From the NCBI RefSeq assembly GCF_965201005.1, contig NZ_OZ241747.1, forward strand, positions 310,001 to 374,000: DNA of 64,000 nt, in the 5' to 3' direction. The position numbers and the translations under genes were made by a program. The DNA comes from Mucilaginibacter_A sp965201005 (GTDB taxonomy: Bacteria; Bacteroidota; Bacteroidia; Sphingobacteriales; Sphingobacteriaceae). Positions 1 through 8,179 of this stretch are shown one piece after another (position 1 is the first letter of the stretch; every line of letters starts with the position of its first letter). The notes below the pieces were generated by a model. It was given only the letters and a program-made list of their open reading frames with translations. It ran no database searches and was not told the origin of the DNA.

Positions 1-447
1 GGTAATTTAACGGCTGCCATTCATCGGATAAGTGCGGATGACGGCAACTACCACGATCGTTTTGCGCAATGGCTCCGGCTGTGTTTTACCAATGATGGTT
101 TAAAACTGATCGAATTTACTGAACAACTGGCCAAACTCGGCCGGGAAAACCAGAAGAACTTTTTAGAATACGGTTTATGTTTTATCCGCGAATGCGGGAT
201 GCTGATTTCGGGTGCCGGTGATCTGGTTCATCTCCCCGAAAAAGAAATGATTGTTGCCCAAAATATGGCCGGCAAAGTGCTGACGATGCCAATGGTGGAA
301 GTGATTACCAGTGAACTGGACAAAGCGCATTACCATGTAGAGCGCAATGCCAACCCCAGAATTTTATTTTTAGACGTATCTTTACAACTTGTGAAGATTT
401 TGAAATTTAAAACGTTCCCGCAAGGGACTCAACATATATTATATTAA
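1..447 (+). CDS. holB: DNA polymerase III subunit delta' (C-terminal part)
   Basis: An open frame enters the window at base 1 and stops at 447, so only the last 148 residues are present. The visible part is the C-terminal collar region of the clamp-loader delta' subunit, which helps load the beta clamp during replication. The stretches WLRLCFTNDGLKLIEF, NFLEYGLCFIRECGML and the closing HYHVERNANPRILFLDVS resemble Bacteroidota delta' proteins as I remember them. The ATP-binding domain lies upstream of the window. The next gene starts two bases after the stop, and holB followed by a PSP1-domain gene is a familiar Bacteroidota order. The ATG at 199 is internal and is not the start. Confidence 0.75.
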   Translation, partial: GNLTAAIHRISADDGNYHDRFAQWLRLCFTNDGLKLIEFTEQLAKLGRENQKNFLEYGLCFIRECGMLISGAGDLVHLPEKEMIVAQNMAGKVLTMPMVEVITSELDKAHYHVERNANPRILFLDVSLQLVKILKFKTFPQGTQHILY

Positions 448-448
448 C

Positions 449-1810
449 ATGGGATGTGGAAGTTGTTCTTCAGGCGGCGGTTGTGCGCCTGCAGGCTGCA
501 AAAGTAATGGTGCTTGCCTTACAAACGGTTGCAGCAAATTGGATGTTTACGATTGGCTGTCTAACATGGATATGCCTTCCAGCTATAAACCTTTTCAAAT
601 TGTAGAAGTAAAATTTAAAGGATCACGCAAGGATTTTTACCTCAATATTGATAATATTTATTTAGAAAACGGCGAATTGGTGGTTACCGAAACCACTACC
701 GGCGGTTTTGATGTTGGCCACGTATCCATCACCGGCGAACTGGTTCGGATGCAGCTCGTAAAAAAGCATGTAAAAGAAGCAGACGTCACCAAAAAAATCT
801 TTCGGAAAGCTTCGCCGAGTGATGTGGAAAAATGGAAAGCCGCCAAGGAGCAGGAGTGGGAAACGATGCACAAAGCACGAAAATTAGCTTTGGATTTGAA
901 CCTTTCCATGAAAATTAGCGATGTGGACTATCAGGGCGATAAAACAAAAGCCACATTTTATTATACGGCGGAGGGAAGGGTGGATTTCAGGGAACTGATC
1001 AAAAAAATGGCCGAATCTTTTCGTATCCGGATTGAGATGCGCCAGATTGGGATGCGTCAGGAGGCGAGCCGTTTAGGTGGAATCGGTTCCTGCGGAAGAG
1101 AACTTTGCTGTTCTACGTGGCTTACTGATTTTAAAACCGTTTCTACCGCTGCGGCACGTTATCAAAATCTGTCTTTAAACACCTTAAAACTGGCCGGCCA
1201 ATGCGGCAAATTGAAATGCTGTTTGAACTATGAGTTAGATAGTTACATGGATGCTTTAAAGGATATCCCGGATGATGTGCACATTCTGCGTACCGAAAAA
1301 GGCGATGCCCGGCTGCAAAAAACGGATATTTTTAAAAAGCTGATGTGGTTCAGTTATCCGAAGGAAGAAAACTGGGTTGCAGTGCCGATTAAACATGTTA
1401 GGGAAATACAAGCCATTAACAAAAGCGGCGAAACTGTGCCGGATTTAGGTGAGAGCAAAGAACCGGAAATAGCCGTAAAAGCGTTTGATTATGAAAACGT
1501 TGTTGGCCAGGACAGTTTAACACGTTTAGATGAACGCGCCACCCGCAATAAACGCAATAACAACAACCGTAACCGGACAAAACCTTCCGCAGAAAACGGA
1601 CAAAAACCGATTGTTCAAAATACAAAAGTTGCCCAAAATATACCGGTAAAAACAGCATCACCAAACCAGGAAGTTTCCGCTGACGCTGCAGTTCCGAGAG
1701 AAAGCAGTAACTCAAACCGAAGGAACCACCATCGAAGAAACCGGCCAAACCGCAATCCAAACAATCAAAACAACCCGAATCAGCAAAACAACAACCCTAA
1801 GCCAGAATGA
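449..1810 (+). CDS. PSP1-domain (RicT/YaaT-like) regulatory iron-sulfur type protein
   Basis: The protein has 453 residues. Residues 1-30 are very rich in cysteine and glycine (MGCGSCSSGGGCAPAGC and onward). The PSP1 core spans roughly residues 50-290, with the paired-cysteine segments GSCGRELCCSTWL and GQCGKLKCCLNYE that mark the family. The last 120 residues are low-complexity and rich in Asn, Arg and Gln. In Bacillus the homologue RicT belongs to a complex that carries iron-sulfur clusters and affects RNA maturation; that role is family knowledge and is not shown here. The stop overlaps the gldH start in an ATGA, so the two are probably translationally coupled. Confidence 0.85.
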   Translation: MGCGSCSSGGGCAPAGCKSNGACLTNGCSKLDVYDWLSNMDMPSSYKPFQIVEVKFKGSRKDFYLNIDNIYLENGELVVTETTTGGFDVGHVSITGELVRMQLVKKHVKEADVTKKIFRKASPSDVEKWKAAKEQEWETMHKARKLALDLNLSMKISDVDYQGDKTKATFYYTAEGRVDFRELIKKMAESFRIRIEMRQIGMRQEASRLGGIGSCGRELCCSTWLTDFKTVSTAAARYQNLSLNTLKLAGQCGKLKCCLNYELDSYMDALKDIPDDVHILRTEKGDARLQKTDIFKKLMWFSYPKEENWVAVPIKHVREIQAINKSGETVPDLGESKEPEIAVKAFDYENVVGQDSLTRLDERATRNKRNNNNRNRTKPSAENGQKPIVQNTKVAQNIPVKTASPNQEVSADAAVPRESSNSNRRNHHRRNRPNRNPNNQNNPNQQNNNPKPE

Positions 1811-2286
1811 TCCGCGGGAAGCTTCTTTTAGCAGCTATTTTTATCGGAATGATCTCAATGTTTTCGGCTTGCAATGAGCCGGGCACATTGGTTGATCAGC
1901 GTACGGCAATTAACAGTCAAAACTGGTCATATTCCAACAAAATCAAAACGGAGGTTAAGGTAGAAGATACTTCCGTGCCCTATAATGTCTATTTTATTTT
2001 GCGCCATTCGGCGGAGTACAAATATTCCAATATCTTTATTTTGATGCACCAAACCTCGCCGGATCATCACACCAAAACTATTCGATACGAATTTAAATTG
2101 GCAAATCCTGATGGAGAATGGCTGGGCAACGGTTCGGGCAATTTGTATAGCTACGTGCTTCCTTTATACACTAATTTTCAGTTTCCGGCCAAAGGAAATT
2201 ATACGTTTACCATTGAGCAAAACATGCGGGACAATCCGTTGCGCGGCGTTTCTGATGTGGGTTTTCGGGCGGAAAGGGCAAAATAG
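1807..2286 (+). CDS. gldH: Gliding motility lipoprotein GldH
   Basis: The product is a 159-residue lipoprotein. A hydrophobic signal ends in MFSAC, with Cys22 as the lipidation site. The mature part (NEPGTLVDQRTAINSQNW, then a beta-rich domain with IRYEFKLANPDGEWLG and FTIEQNMRDNPL) matches GldH, one of the Gld proteins needed for Bacteroidota gliding and type IX secretion. GldH is also common in non-gliding relatives, so motility cannot be inferred. It starts inside the stop of the PSP1 gene. Immediately after its TAG stop comes a copy of the iterated motif (ATGCTGTTTTTA at 2287). Confidence 0.85.
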   Translation: MIRGKLLLAAIFIGMISMFSACNEPGTLVDQRTAINSQNWSYSNKIKTEVKVEDTSVPYNVYFILRHSAEYKYSNIFILMHQTSPDHHTKTIRYEFKLANPDGEWLGNGSGNLYSYVLPLYTNFQFPAKGNYTFTIEQNMRDNPLRGVSDVGFRAERAK

Positions 2287-2302
2287 ATGCTGTTTTTATC
2301 AC

Positions 2303-3385
2303 CTATTTTTTCAATATTTTCATCAACTCAAAATTCAAATACAACTTCTCTTTACCAACCAATTCGCTTTTCAAAAAACCTGCTTTTTCTAAATCATTCA
2401 GGTAATTTCCAACCGTTTTTAAGTTTCCCAAACCTGCTTTTTCTAAAAAAAAACGTTTGGTATAAGGCAGTTTAAAAAGCACTTCCATCAAATCTTTTGA
2501 ATAAACTCTGGGCAATTCTTTGTGTATTTCAGAACCCATTTTAGACATTAGCAACTCTATTTTTGTAATTTGCTGTCTTCCTTTTATCGCCGTTTGTTCT
2601 ACCATGTCCAGCATGTACATAATCCAGGTTTGCCAGTCGCCTTTTTCAGTAACCATTCTAAGCTTCAAATAATAATCGTTTTTATGATCGATAATGTAAT
2701 TACTCAAATAAAGTGCAGGCAGTTCCAGCAAACCAACTTGCTTTAAATACAATAACAAAATAATCCTTCCGGTCCTGCCATTTCCATCAGAAAACGGATG
2801 TATGGCTTCAAACTGATAGTGGATCAAAGCTAATTTGATGAGCGGATCAATGTTATCTTCTGCATGTATAAAATCTTCTAAATCTTTCAGTTTCCCACGG
2901 ATAATTTCTTCTCCTTCCGGTGGTGTATAAACTGATTGTCCGTTTGCCGGGTTGGTTAATTTTGTTCCGGGTGTATTTCTTATGCCCGACTGGTTCTTTT
3001 TAATTAGCTGCATAATAGAAATAAAGAGATTGGTAGTCAATACCGGCCGCTTTTCCAATTGCTCAAAACCAAACCACAAAGCATCTTTATAATGAATTAC
3101 TTCTTTTACCGCTGTATTTTCGATATTTCTATCCGTTATGGTTGCTTTAAAAAGTTCATCCTGTGTAGTGATAATGTTTTCTATGGCCGAGCTTGCCTGC
3201 GCTTCCTGCAAATAAATTGTATCTATAAATAATGTTGGGTTAGGTAAATTGGTAATCGCACCTTTCAACTCTGACAATGCCCTGCTTGCAGCAATTGTTT
3301 TTTTGAGGATTGCAACGGTTTCTATCTCGATAATTGGCGGCAAAGCAGGCAATTCATTGTAAGGTTTTTCGGGATGATAAGCCAT
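2303..3385 (-). CDS. Fic family protein (AMP-transferase type) with C-terminal winged helix
   Basis: The protein has 360 residues. The complete Fic motif HPFSDGNGR lies at residues 196-204 and includes the catalytic His196. An inhibitory-helix motif [S/T]xxxE[G/N] is seen upstream at Ser65-Glu69-Asn70, which makes this a class II Fic enzyme held in check by its own N-terminus. The N-terminal Fic_N-type region is followed by the Fic core. The C-terminal third (KRFFLEKAGLGNLKTVGNYLNDLEKAG, split across residues about 310-340) looks like a winged helix-turn-helix. Family members transfer AMP to protein hydroxyls. No antitoxin gene is adjacent. The upstream spacer holds three inverted repeats that look like operators, so autoregulation through the winged helix is plausible. 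Confidence 0.85.
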   Translation of the reverse strand: MAYHPEKPYNELPALPPIIEIETVAILKKTIAASRALSELKGAITNLPNPTLFIDTIYLQEAQASSAIENIITTQDELFKATITDRNIENTAVKEVIHYKDALWFGFEQLEKRPVLTTNLFISIMQLIKKNQSGIRNTPGTKLTNPANGQSVYTPPEGEEIIRGKLKDLEDFIHAEDNIDPLIKLALIHYQFEAIHPFSDGNGRTGRIILLLYLKQVGLLELPALYLSNYIIDHKNDYYLKLRMVTEKGDWQTWIMYMLDMVEQTAIKGRQQITKIELLMSKMGSEIHKELPRVYSKDLMEVLFKLPYTKRFFLEKAGLGNLKTVGNYLNDLEKAGFLKSELVGKEKLYLNFELMKILKK

Positions 3386-3400
3386 TTTGATTATTTACAG

Positions 3401-3488
3401 ACAAGGGCAATTTTTGCCCTTGTTTAATTTTCGAGAGTAAAAATAATACTTTTTTACTCTCGTTGGATTTTGAAAGGTAAATATTACC
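3401..3488. promoter_or_regulatory. Row of three inverted repeats upstream of fic (putative operators)
   Basis: Three palindromes stand in the 168-base gap between the divergent fic and rmuC genes. The first has 10-base arms ACAAGGGCAA (3401-3410) and TTGCCCTTGT (3414-3423). The second has perfect 12-base arms CGAGAGTAAAAA (3432-3443) and TTTTTACTCTCG (3451-3462). The third is GGTAA-ATA-TTACC at 3476-3488. Their right arms share the pattern TTRCYCTYGTT, starting at 3414, 3454 and 3484. A shared half-site repeated three times suggests a protein-binding array and not a terminator. The likely binder is the Fic protein's own winged helix, which is inference. Confidence 0.6.
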
Positions 3489-3553
3489 CTCGTTTATTTT
3501 CACCAATTTCTCATACCCTTTCAATTTACTACTTTTGATAAAATTTTTAGTAA

Positions 3554-4930
3554 ATGAACACCATTCTCCTCGTTGCCGTTCTCGTTATTTTGCTGGTTGC
3601 TGTTTTTATGCTGATAAAAAGAGCATCGCCCAAAACCAGTTTTTCTGCGGAGGATTTTACGCATTTGCAAGATGAGAATGTTCAGCTAAAAATCAGTTTA
3701 GGAAAAGCAGAAGAACGCGCCGCAAACCTGCATCAGGAAAAAGAAAATACCACTTTAATGCTGCGTGAAGAACAAGACCGCTTAATTGCTGATCTGGCTG
3801 AAGAACGTGAAAGCCACAACCAAACGAAGCAACAATTGGAAAGAACGAATGCTTTTTTTACCGCACAAAAAGAGCAATTGGAAAATCAAAAAATAGAAGT
3901 AGAGCAAACACGCCAGCATTTTCAGCGGGAATTTGAAAACGTGGCGAACAAAATCCTCGACGAAAAAACACAGAAATTTACCGAATCCAACCGCAGCAAT
4001 ATGGATTTGCTGTTGCATCCGCTAAAGGAAAATATCAAAGCTTTTGAAGAAAAAGTGGACAAGGTTTACAAAGATGAATCCAACGAACGTTTTACACTGA
4101 AAGGAACAATTGATGAGCTGATCAAGCAGACAAAAATCATCCAGGACGATGCCACAAACCTCACCAAAGCGTTAAAAGGCGATACCAAAATGCAGGGAAA
4201 CTGGGGCGAAGTAATTTTAGACCGTGTGCTGGAAGCTTCGGGCTTGAAAGAAGGCGAAAGCTATACTAAACAAGGCAAAAACATGAACCTTTTTGATAAA
4301 GACGGCAACCGTTTTATGCCGGATGTGATCGTTCATCTGCCGGAAAATAAACATTTGGTTATCGATTCAAAAGTTTCTTTGATTGCTTACGAAAGACTTG
4401 TTAATTCAACTTCCGATGAAGAAAAAGCCAGACATATAAAAGCGCATATCGATTCTGTAAAAAGCCATATAACTGGTTTAAGTGCCAAAAGCTACCAGAA
4501 TTTGTCGGGCTTATCTTCGCCAGAGTTTGTGCTGCTTTTTGTGCCGATAGAATCCTCTTTTTCTATCGCCATTCAGCATGATCTGGAGCTGTTTGATTTC
4601 GCCTGGAAAAAACGCGTGGTTTTGGTTACGCCTTCTACTTTGCTGGCCACTTTAAAAACTATTGCTTCCGTGTGGAAACAGGAACAGCAAACCCGAAATG
4701 CCATGGACATCGCCACAAAAGCTGGTGCTTTGTACGATAAATTTGTAGGTTTTACAGAAGATATGAAGAAAATTGGCCAAAATATTGATCGAAGCAAAGA
4801 TGCTTATAATGAAGCTTTTAGCAAACTATCTACCGGAAGCGGAAACTTGGCCAGCCGCGCCGAAACTTTAAGAAAATTAGGTGCTAAAAACAGTAAGCAG
4901 CTGGATCAGAAATTGTTGGAAGAGGAATAG
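3554..4930 (+). CDS. rmuC: DNA recombination protein RmuC
   Basis: The protein has 458 residues. It has an N-terminal membrane helix (about residues 4-21), a long coiled coil to about residue 160, and then the RmuC domain with its nuclease-like core (LKGDTKMQGNWGEVILDRVL, then DVIVHLPENKHLVIDSKVS). In E. coli RmuC limits DNA inversions at short inverted repeats. That role is of interest here because this genome segment is full of short inverted repeats, though the link is only suggestive. A -7-like TACTTTTG lies at 3530-3537, just before the ATG, so the 5' leader would be very short. Confidence 0.88.
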   Translation: MNTILLVAVLVILLVAVFMLIKRASPKTSFSAEDFTHLQDENVQLKISLGKAEERAANLHQEKENTTLMLREEQDRLIADLAEERESHNQTKQQLERTNAFFTAQKEQLENQKIEVEQTRQHFQREFENVANKILDEKTQKFTESNRSNMDLLLHPLKENIKAFEEKVDKVYKDESNERFTLKGTIDELIKQTKIIQDDATNLTKALKGDTKMQGNWGEVILDRVLEASGLKEGESYTKQGKNMNLFDKDGNRFMPDVIVHLPENKHLVIDSKVSLIAYERLVNSTSDEEKARHIKAHIDSVKSHITGLSAKSYQNLSGLSSPEFVLLFVPIESSFSIAIQHDLELFDFAWKKRVVLVTPSTLLATLKTIASVWKQEQQTRNAMDIATKAGALYDKFVGFTEDMKKIGQNIDRSKDAYNEAFSKLSTGSGNLASRAETLRKLGAKNSKQLDQKLLEEE

Positions 4931-4939
4931 GACAAAAAA

Positions 4940-5269
4940 TCAATCAGGCCGTATGGCACCTTTTTTACGAATGGAATTGATTTTGATTTGCGTGAAATTA
5001 TTGCCGGTACTACAATTAAATTTTGTGTTTAGTAAGTTATAACTAACCGTTACTTGTAAACTGTCCGTTTTTAACAAATTCGGCAAATTTAAAGGGCTAA
5101 AAACAGCATTGCTATTATCGATTTTTAACAGCCAGCCGCAACCGTCCGAAGCAACATTTCCTGCATAAAGTACCATTGCAGTAGTTTCTGTGTAGGTAAC
5201 CGTATCTTGTTTTTTACAACTATTGATGCTGCAGATCAACATCAAAAACCCAATAAAATGCTTTTTCAT
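4940..5269 (-). CDS. Small lipoprotein, paralogue of the next gene
   Basis: I recognise no family. The start at 5269 gives MKKHFIGFLMLICSINSC, a clean lipoprotein signal with Cys18; the frame could be opened nine bases earlier only by TTG. The mature part of about 90 residues contains GCGWLLKIDNSNAVFSPLNLP, DSLQVTVSYNLLNTKFNC and ends in basic residues. It aligns with the neighbouring lipoprotein through GCGWLLKI/LCGFVVKI, NLPNLLKTDSLQV/NLPDLYKKDSLKI and SYNLLNTKFNC/SYHLLNTKYQC, so the two are tandem duplicates. The conserved cysteines suggest a disulfide. Function is unknown; a periplasmic or surface location is inferred from the lipobox. Confidence 0.7.
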   Translation of the reverse strand: MKKHFIGFLMLICSINSCKKQDTVTYTETTAMVLYAGNVASDGCGWLLKIDNSNAVFSPLNLPNLLKTDSLQVTVSYNLLNTKFNCSTGNNFTQIKINSIRKKGAIRPD

Positions 5270-5336
5270 AAATACCAATCTGTACTTACGTTAAACGCAA
5301 AAGCATATTTTTAGATACTTCTTTTATCGGTATATT

Positions 5337-5651
5337 TTACTGCTGTACATGGATGGCATCAATATAAATTTGCAGATAAGTACCTGAAATACACTGATAT
5401 TTTGTGTTGAGCAGATGATAGCTCAACCTAATTTTTAAGCTGTCTTTTTTATATAAATCAGGAAGGTTGACGGCATTGTAACTTGTTTTTGAAGTGTTTA
5501 TTTTCACCACAAAACCACAAAGCCCTGTACTGTCGATCCTGGCGTTGATGTTTTTCTCTGTGCTGACATCACTTTTCCGGCAGCTCAATAGGATAAATAT
5601 TGGCAGTAAAATCAGCCAGAATACAATTTTGTAATTGGTTTTTATCAGCAT
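5337..5651 (-). CDS. Small lipoprotein, paralogue of the previous gene
   Basis: The product has 104 residues. The signal MLIKTNYKIVFWLILLP leads to the lipobox LLSC near residue 23. The mature domain has the same layout as the gene at 4940-5269: a CGFVVKI strand, NLPDLYKKDSLKIRLSYHLLNTKYQC, then a short beta tail. The 67-base gap between the two genes contains one iterated motif (ATACTTCTTTTA at 5315). I do not recognise a family; the pair may be a lineage-specific duplication. Confidence 0.68.
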   Translation of the reverse strand: MLIKTNYKIVFWLILLPIFILLSCRKSDVSTEKNINARIDSTGLCGFVVKINTSKTSYNAVNLPDLYKKDSLKIRLSYHLLNTKYQCISGTYLQIYIDAIHVQQ

Positions 5652-5685
5652 TTTGCAATCAAAACAGAAAACAAATTAATTGAAA

Positions 5686-6726
5686 TTATCCTTTAAAAGC
5701 ATTCCAGCCCTGCGCCGTCAACTGGTGCACATTGCCCGATTTGGAAACCAGATTACAGCCCGCGGCAGCTTCCGTAATGTGGCCGATAACGGTAACATCC
5801 GCATTAAATTTGATCTTGTCGTAATCGCTTTGTTTGATGGTAAAAAGGAGTTCGTAATCTTCGCCGCCGCTCAATGCACAAACCGTTGGGTCGAGGCCAA
5901 ATTCGCGGGCGGTTTCATAAGTCATCGGGTCGATCGGGATTTTTTCTTCATACAAAGAGCAGCCTTTATTGCTTTGTGTGCAAATGTGCAAAATTTCGGA
6001 AGCCAAACCGTCGGAAACATCGATCATAGCAGTTGGCTTGATTTTCAAATCTTTTAAAATGGAAATAATATCGCCGCGCGCTTCGGGTTTTAACTGGCGT
6101 TCTACAATGTAATCTTTGCCTTCCAAATCCGGCTGGATGTTTGGGTTAGAAAGATAAACCTGTTTCTCGCGTTCCAGCAGTTGCAAACCCACGTAAGCAC
6201 CGCCCAGATCCCCGGAAACACAAATTAAATCGCCTTCTTCGGCCGTGTTGCGGTAAACCACATCAGCTTCATCGGCATAACCAATACTTGTTACGCTAAT
6301 CACTAAACCTTGCTTGGAAGCGGAAGTATCGCCGCCGATCAAATCTACTTTGTATTGATCGCAGGCCAGCAAAACGCCCTGATATAATTCTTCTACAGCT
6401 TCCAGCGGAAATTTGCTTGAAATCCCCAGCGAAAAAGTGATCTGGCTGGCTGTGCCGTTCATGGCATAAATATCACTCAAATTAACTTGTACTGCTTTAA
6501 AACCCAGATGTTTAAGCGGAACATATGCCAGATCAAAATGTACGCCTTCCAGCAATAAATCGGTAGAGATCAGCGTTTTTTTTCCGGCAAAATCCATCAC
6601 CGCAGCGTCGTCTCCAATTCCTTTTACAGACGTATTATCGAGTAATTTTATATTTTTGGTGAGATGGCTGATCAGGCCAAATTCTCCTAAACTCGCTATC
6701 TCTGTTTTTTCTTTGTTATCAAACAT
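5686..6726 (-). CDS. thiL: Thiamine-monophosphate kinase
   Basis: The enzyme phosphorylates thiamine monophosphate to thiamine diphosphate, the last step of the pathway. The 346 residues carry the N-terminal GDDAAVMDF metal/ATP loop (about residues 38-46), STDLLLEGVHFDL, the VSGDLGGAYVGLQLL segment and a C-terminal SGGEDYELLFTI, all typical of the PurM/AIR-synthase fold. Length is normal. No TPP riboswitch is evident upstream. A single iterated motif (6749-6760) fills the middle of the 54-base gap to nadA, which lies upstream on the same strand. Confidence 0.92.
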   Translation of the reverse strand: MFDNKEKTEIASLGEFGLISHLTKNIKLLDNTSVKGIGDDAAVMDFAGKKTLISTDLLLEGVHFDLAYVPLKHLGFKAVQVNLSDIYAMNGTASQITFSLGISSKFPLEAVEELYQGVLLACDQYKVDLIGGDTSASKQGLVISVTSIGYADEADVVYRNTAEEGDLICVSGDLGGAYVGLQLLEREKQVYLSNPNIQPDLEGKDYIVERQLKPEARGDIISILKDLKIKPTAMIDVSDGLASEILHICTQSNKGCSLYEEKIPIDPMTYETAREFGLDPTVCALSGGEDYELLFTIKQSDYDKIKFNADVTVIGHITEAAAGCNLVSKSGNVHQLTAQGWNAFKG

Positions 6727-6780
6727 TTTTATTTTTTGGTTGATTTAAATGCTTCTTTTATCGCATAAAAATCAGTGAAA

Positions 6781-7782
6781 CTATAATCCTAAACGGGCCG
6801 AAATTTCCAACATTCTTTCTATCGGTTTCACTGCTTTTACAATGATGTGTTGCGGAACAAAAATTTCCGGCAACTCGTTTTTCATACATAAATAAAGTTT
6901 TTCCAGCGTGTTGCGTTTCATATGCGGACAATCGTTGCAGGCACAGGCATTAGTTGGTGGTGCCGGAATAAATGTTTTTGCCGGATTATCGCGCTGCATC
7001 TGGTGCAAAATGCCCGATTCTGTGGCTACAATAAACGCTTGCGCCGGGTTTTTGGTAACATAATTCAGCAATCCGGTGGTCGAACCAATGTAATCCGCCA
7101 TCTCCAGAATGCTTTCCTCACATTCCGGGTGCGCAATAAATTTTGCGGCTGGATAACGCTCTTTTAATTTAGTGATTTTTTCCCTCGAAAATATTTCGTG
7201 CACCATACAGGCACCATTCCATAAAACTAAATTACGGCCGGTTTTTTTAGCTACATATTTGCCTAAATTTCTATCTGGTCCAAAAATAATTCCCTGTTCC
7301 GGCGGCAAACTTTCTACAATCTGGATCGCGTTGCTGGAGGTGCAAACAATATCGCTCATCGCCTTCAGTTCTGCTGTACAATTTACATAAGTAATCACCA
7401 AATGATCCGGATATTGCGCTTTAAACTTCTTGAACAAATGCGGCGGGCAACTATCTGCCAGCGAACATCCGGCTTTGCTGTCCGGCAATAAAACTTTTTT
7501 CTGCGGAGACAAAATTTTAGCCGTTTCGGCCATAAAATGCACGCCCGCAAAAACGATTACGTCGGCATCGGTTTTAGCTGCCTGCTGTGAAAGACCCAAA
7601 CTATCTCCAATATAATCTGCAATATCCTGAATATCAGCTTCTTGATAATAATGGGCCAGAATAATTGCATTTTTTTCTTTTTTTAATTTTTCTATTTCCG
7701 CAAAAAGATCGAGCGACGGATCAATGTATTCGTCTGCAAAACCTTTCACTCGTATTTCTTCAAAAGTATCCATTTTTAACAT
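6781..7782 (-). CDS. nadA: Quinolinate synthase
   Basis: The enzyme condenses iminoaspartate with dihydroxyacetone phosphate to give quinolinate for NAD synthesis. The 333 residues include ILAHYYQEADIQDIADYIGDS, the cluster-ligand segments AGCSLADS (Cys106) and WNGACMVHEIF (Cys192), and the C-terminal NACACNDCPHMKRN (Cys280, 282, 285), consistent with the [4Fe-4S] site. The start may be at 7782 or at the ATG three codons later (7773). It is transcribed away from nadB, which supplies its substrate, across the spacer that I propose as the replication origin. Confidence 0.93.
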   Translation of the reverse strand: MLKMDTFEEIRVKGFADEYIDPSLDLFAEIEKLKKEKNAIILAHYYQEADIQDIADYIGDSLGLSQQAAKTDADVIVFAGVHFMAETAKILSPQKKVLLPDSKAGCSLADSCPPHLFKKFKAQYPDHLVITYVNCTAELKAMSDIVCTSSNAIQIVESLPPEQGIIFGPDRNLGKYVAKKTGRNLVLWNGACMVHEIFSREKITKLKERYPAAKFIAHPECEESILEMADYIGSTTGLLNYVTKNPAQAFIVATESGILHQMQRDNPAKTFIPAPPTNACACNDCPHMKRNTLEKLYLCMKNELPEIFVPQHIIVKAVKPIERMLEISARLGL

Positions 7783-8179
7783 TTCAATAAAAACAACTTA
7801 TTCTTTAAAAAATAAAACTATGATTTGTTAGTGTGTTAGTTTCGTTTAAAAATCAGCCTTAAAATATTTGCAAAAGTAGTTGAACAATTGTTATCCACAT
7901 CGTTTTGAACAAAATGTTTATTTATCGTGCTGATTATGTGCTGTTTTTATCGGCCTAGATTTTTCCTGAAACTTTTTGATGTGCATTTTTTGTGTTATCC
8001 ACGATGTTGATAGCAATGCCTGAAACGGTGGATAATTGCGTAAGAATAATTCGCGCCAACGAGGTTATCCACAGCTATCCCCACAAAAAAATATTTGTTA
8101 CATTTCTATCACCGCTAAATTAACATCTTTGCGGCTGTTATAAACAATGTGTTGATTAAGCTGGTTTTAGCCTGAAAAT
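7783..8179. other. oriC: Putative chromosomal replication origin (DnaA-box cluster)
   Basis: This 397-base gap between the divergent nadA and nadB genes holds two perfect DnaA boxes TTATCCACA at 7891-7899 and 8065-8073. It also has TTATCCACG at 7995-8003, TTATCCACC on the minus strand at 8027-8035, and a weak CTATCCCCA at 8075-8083. Two perfect 9-mers in 400 bases is far above chance. AT-rich stretches flank them at about 7785-7885 and 8084-8130, which could act as the unwinding element. A parS site and mnmG (gidA), both frequent neighbours of oriC in other bacteria, lie 4-6 kb to the right. One diverged iterated motif (GTGCTGTTTTTA) sits at 7938-7949. dnaA itself is not in the window. Confidence 0.6.
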
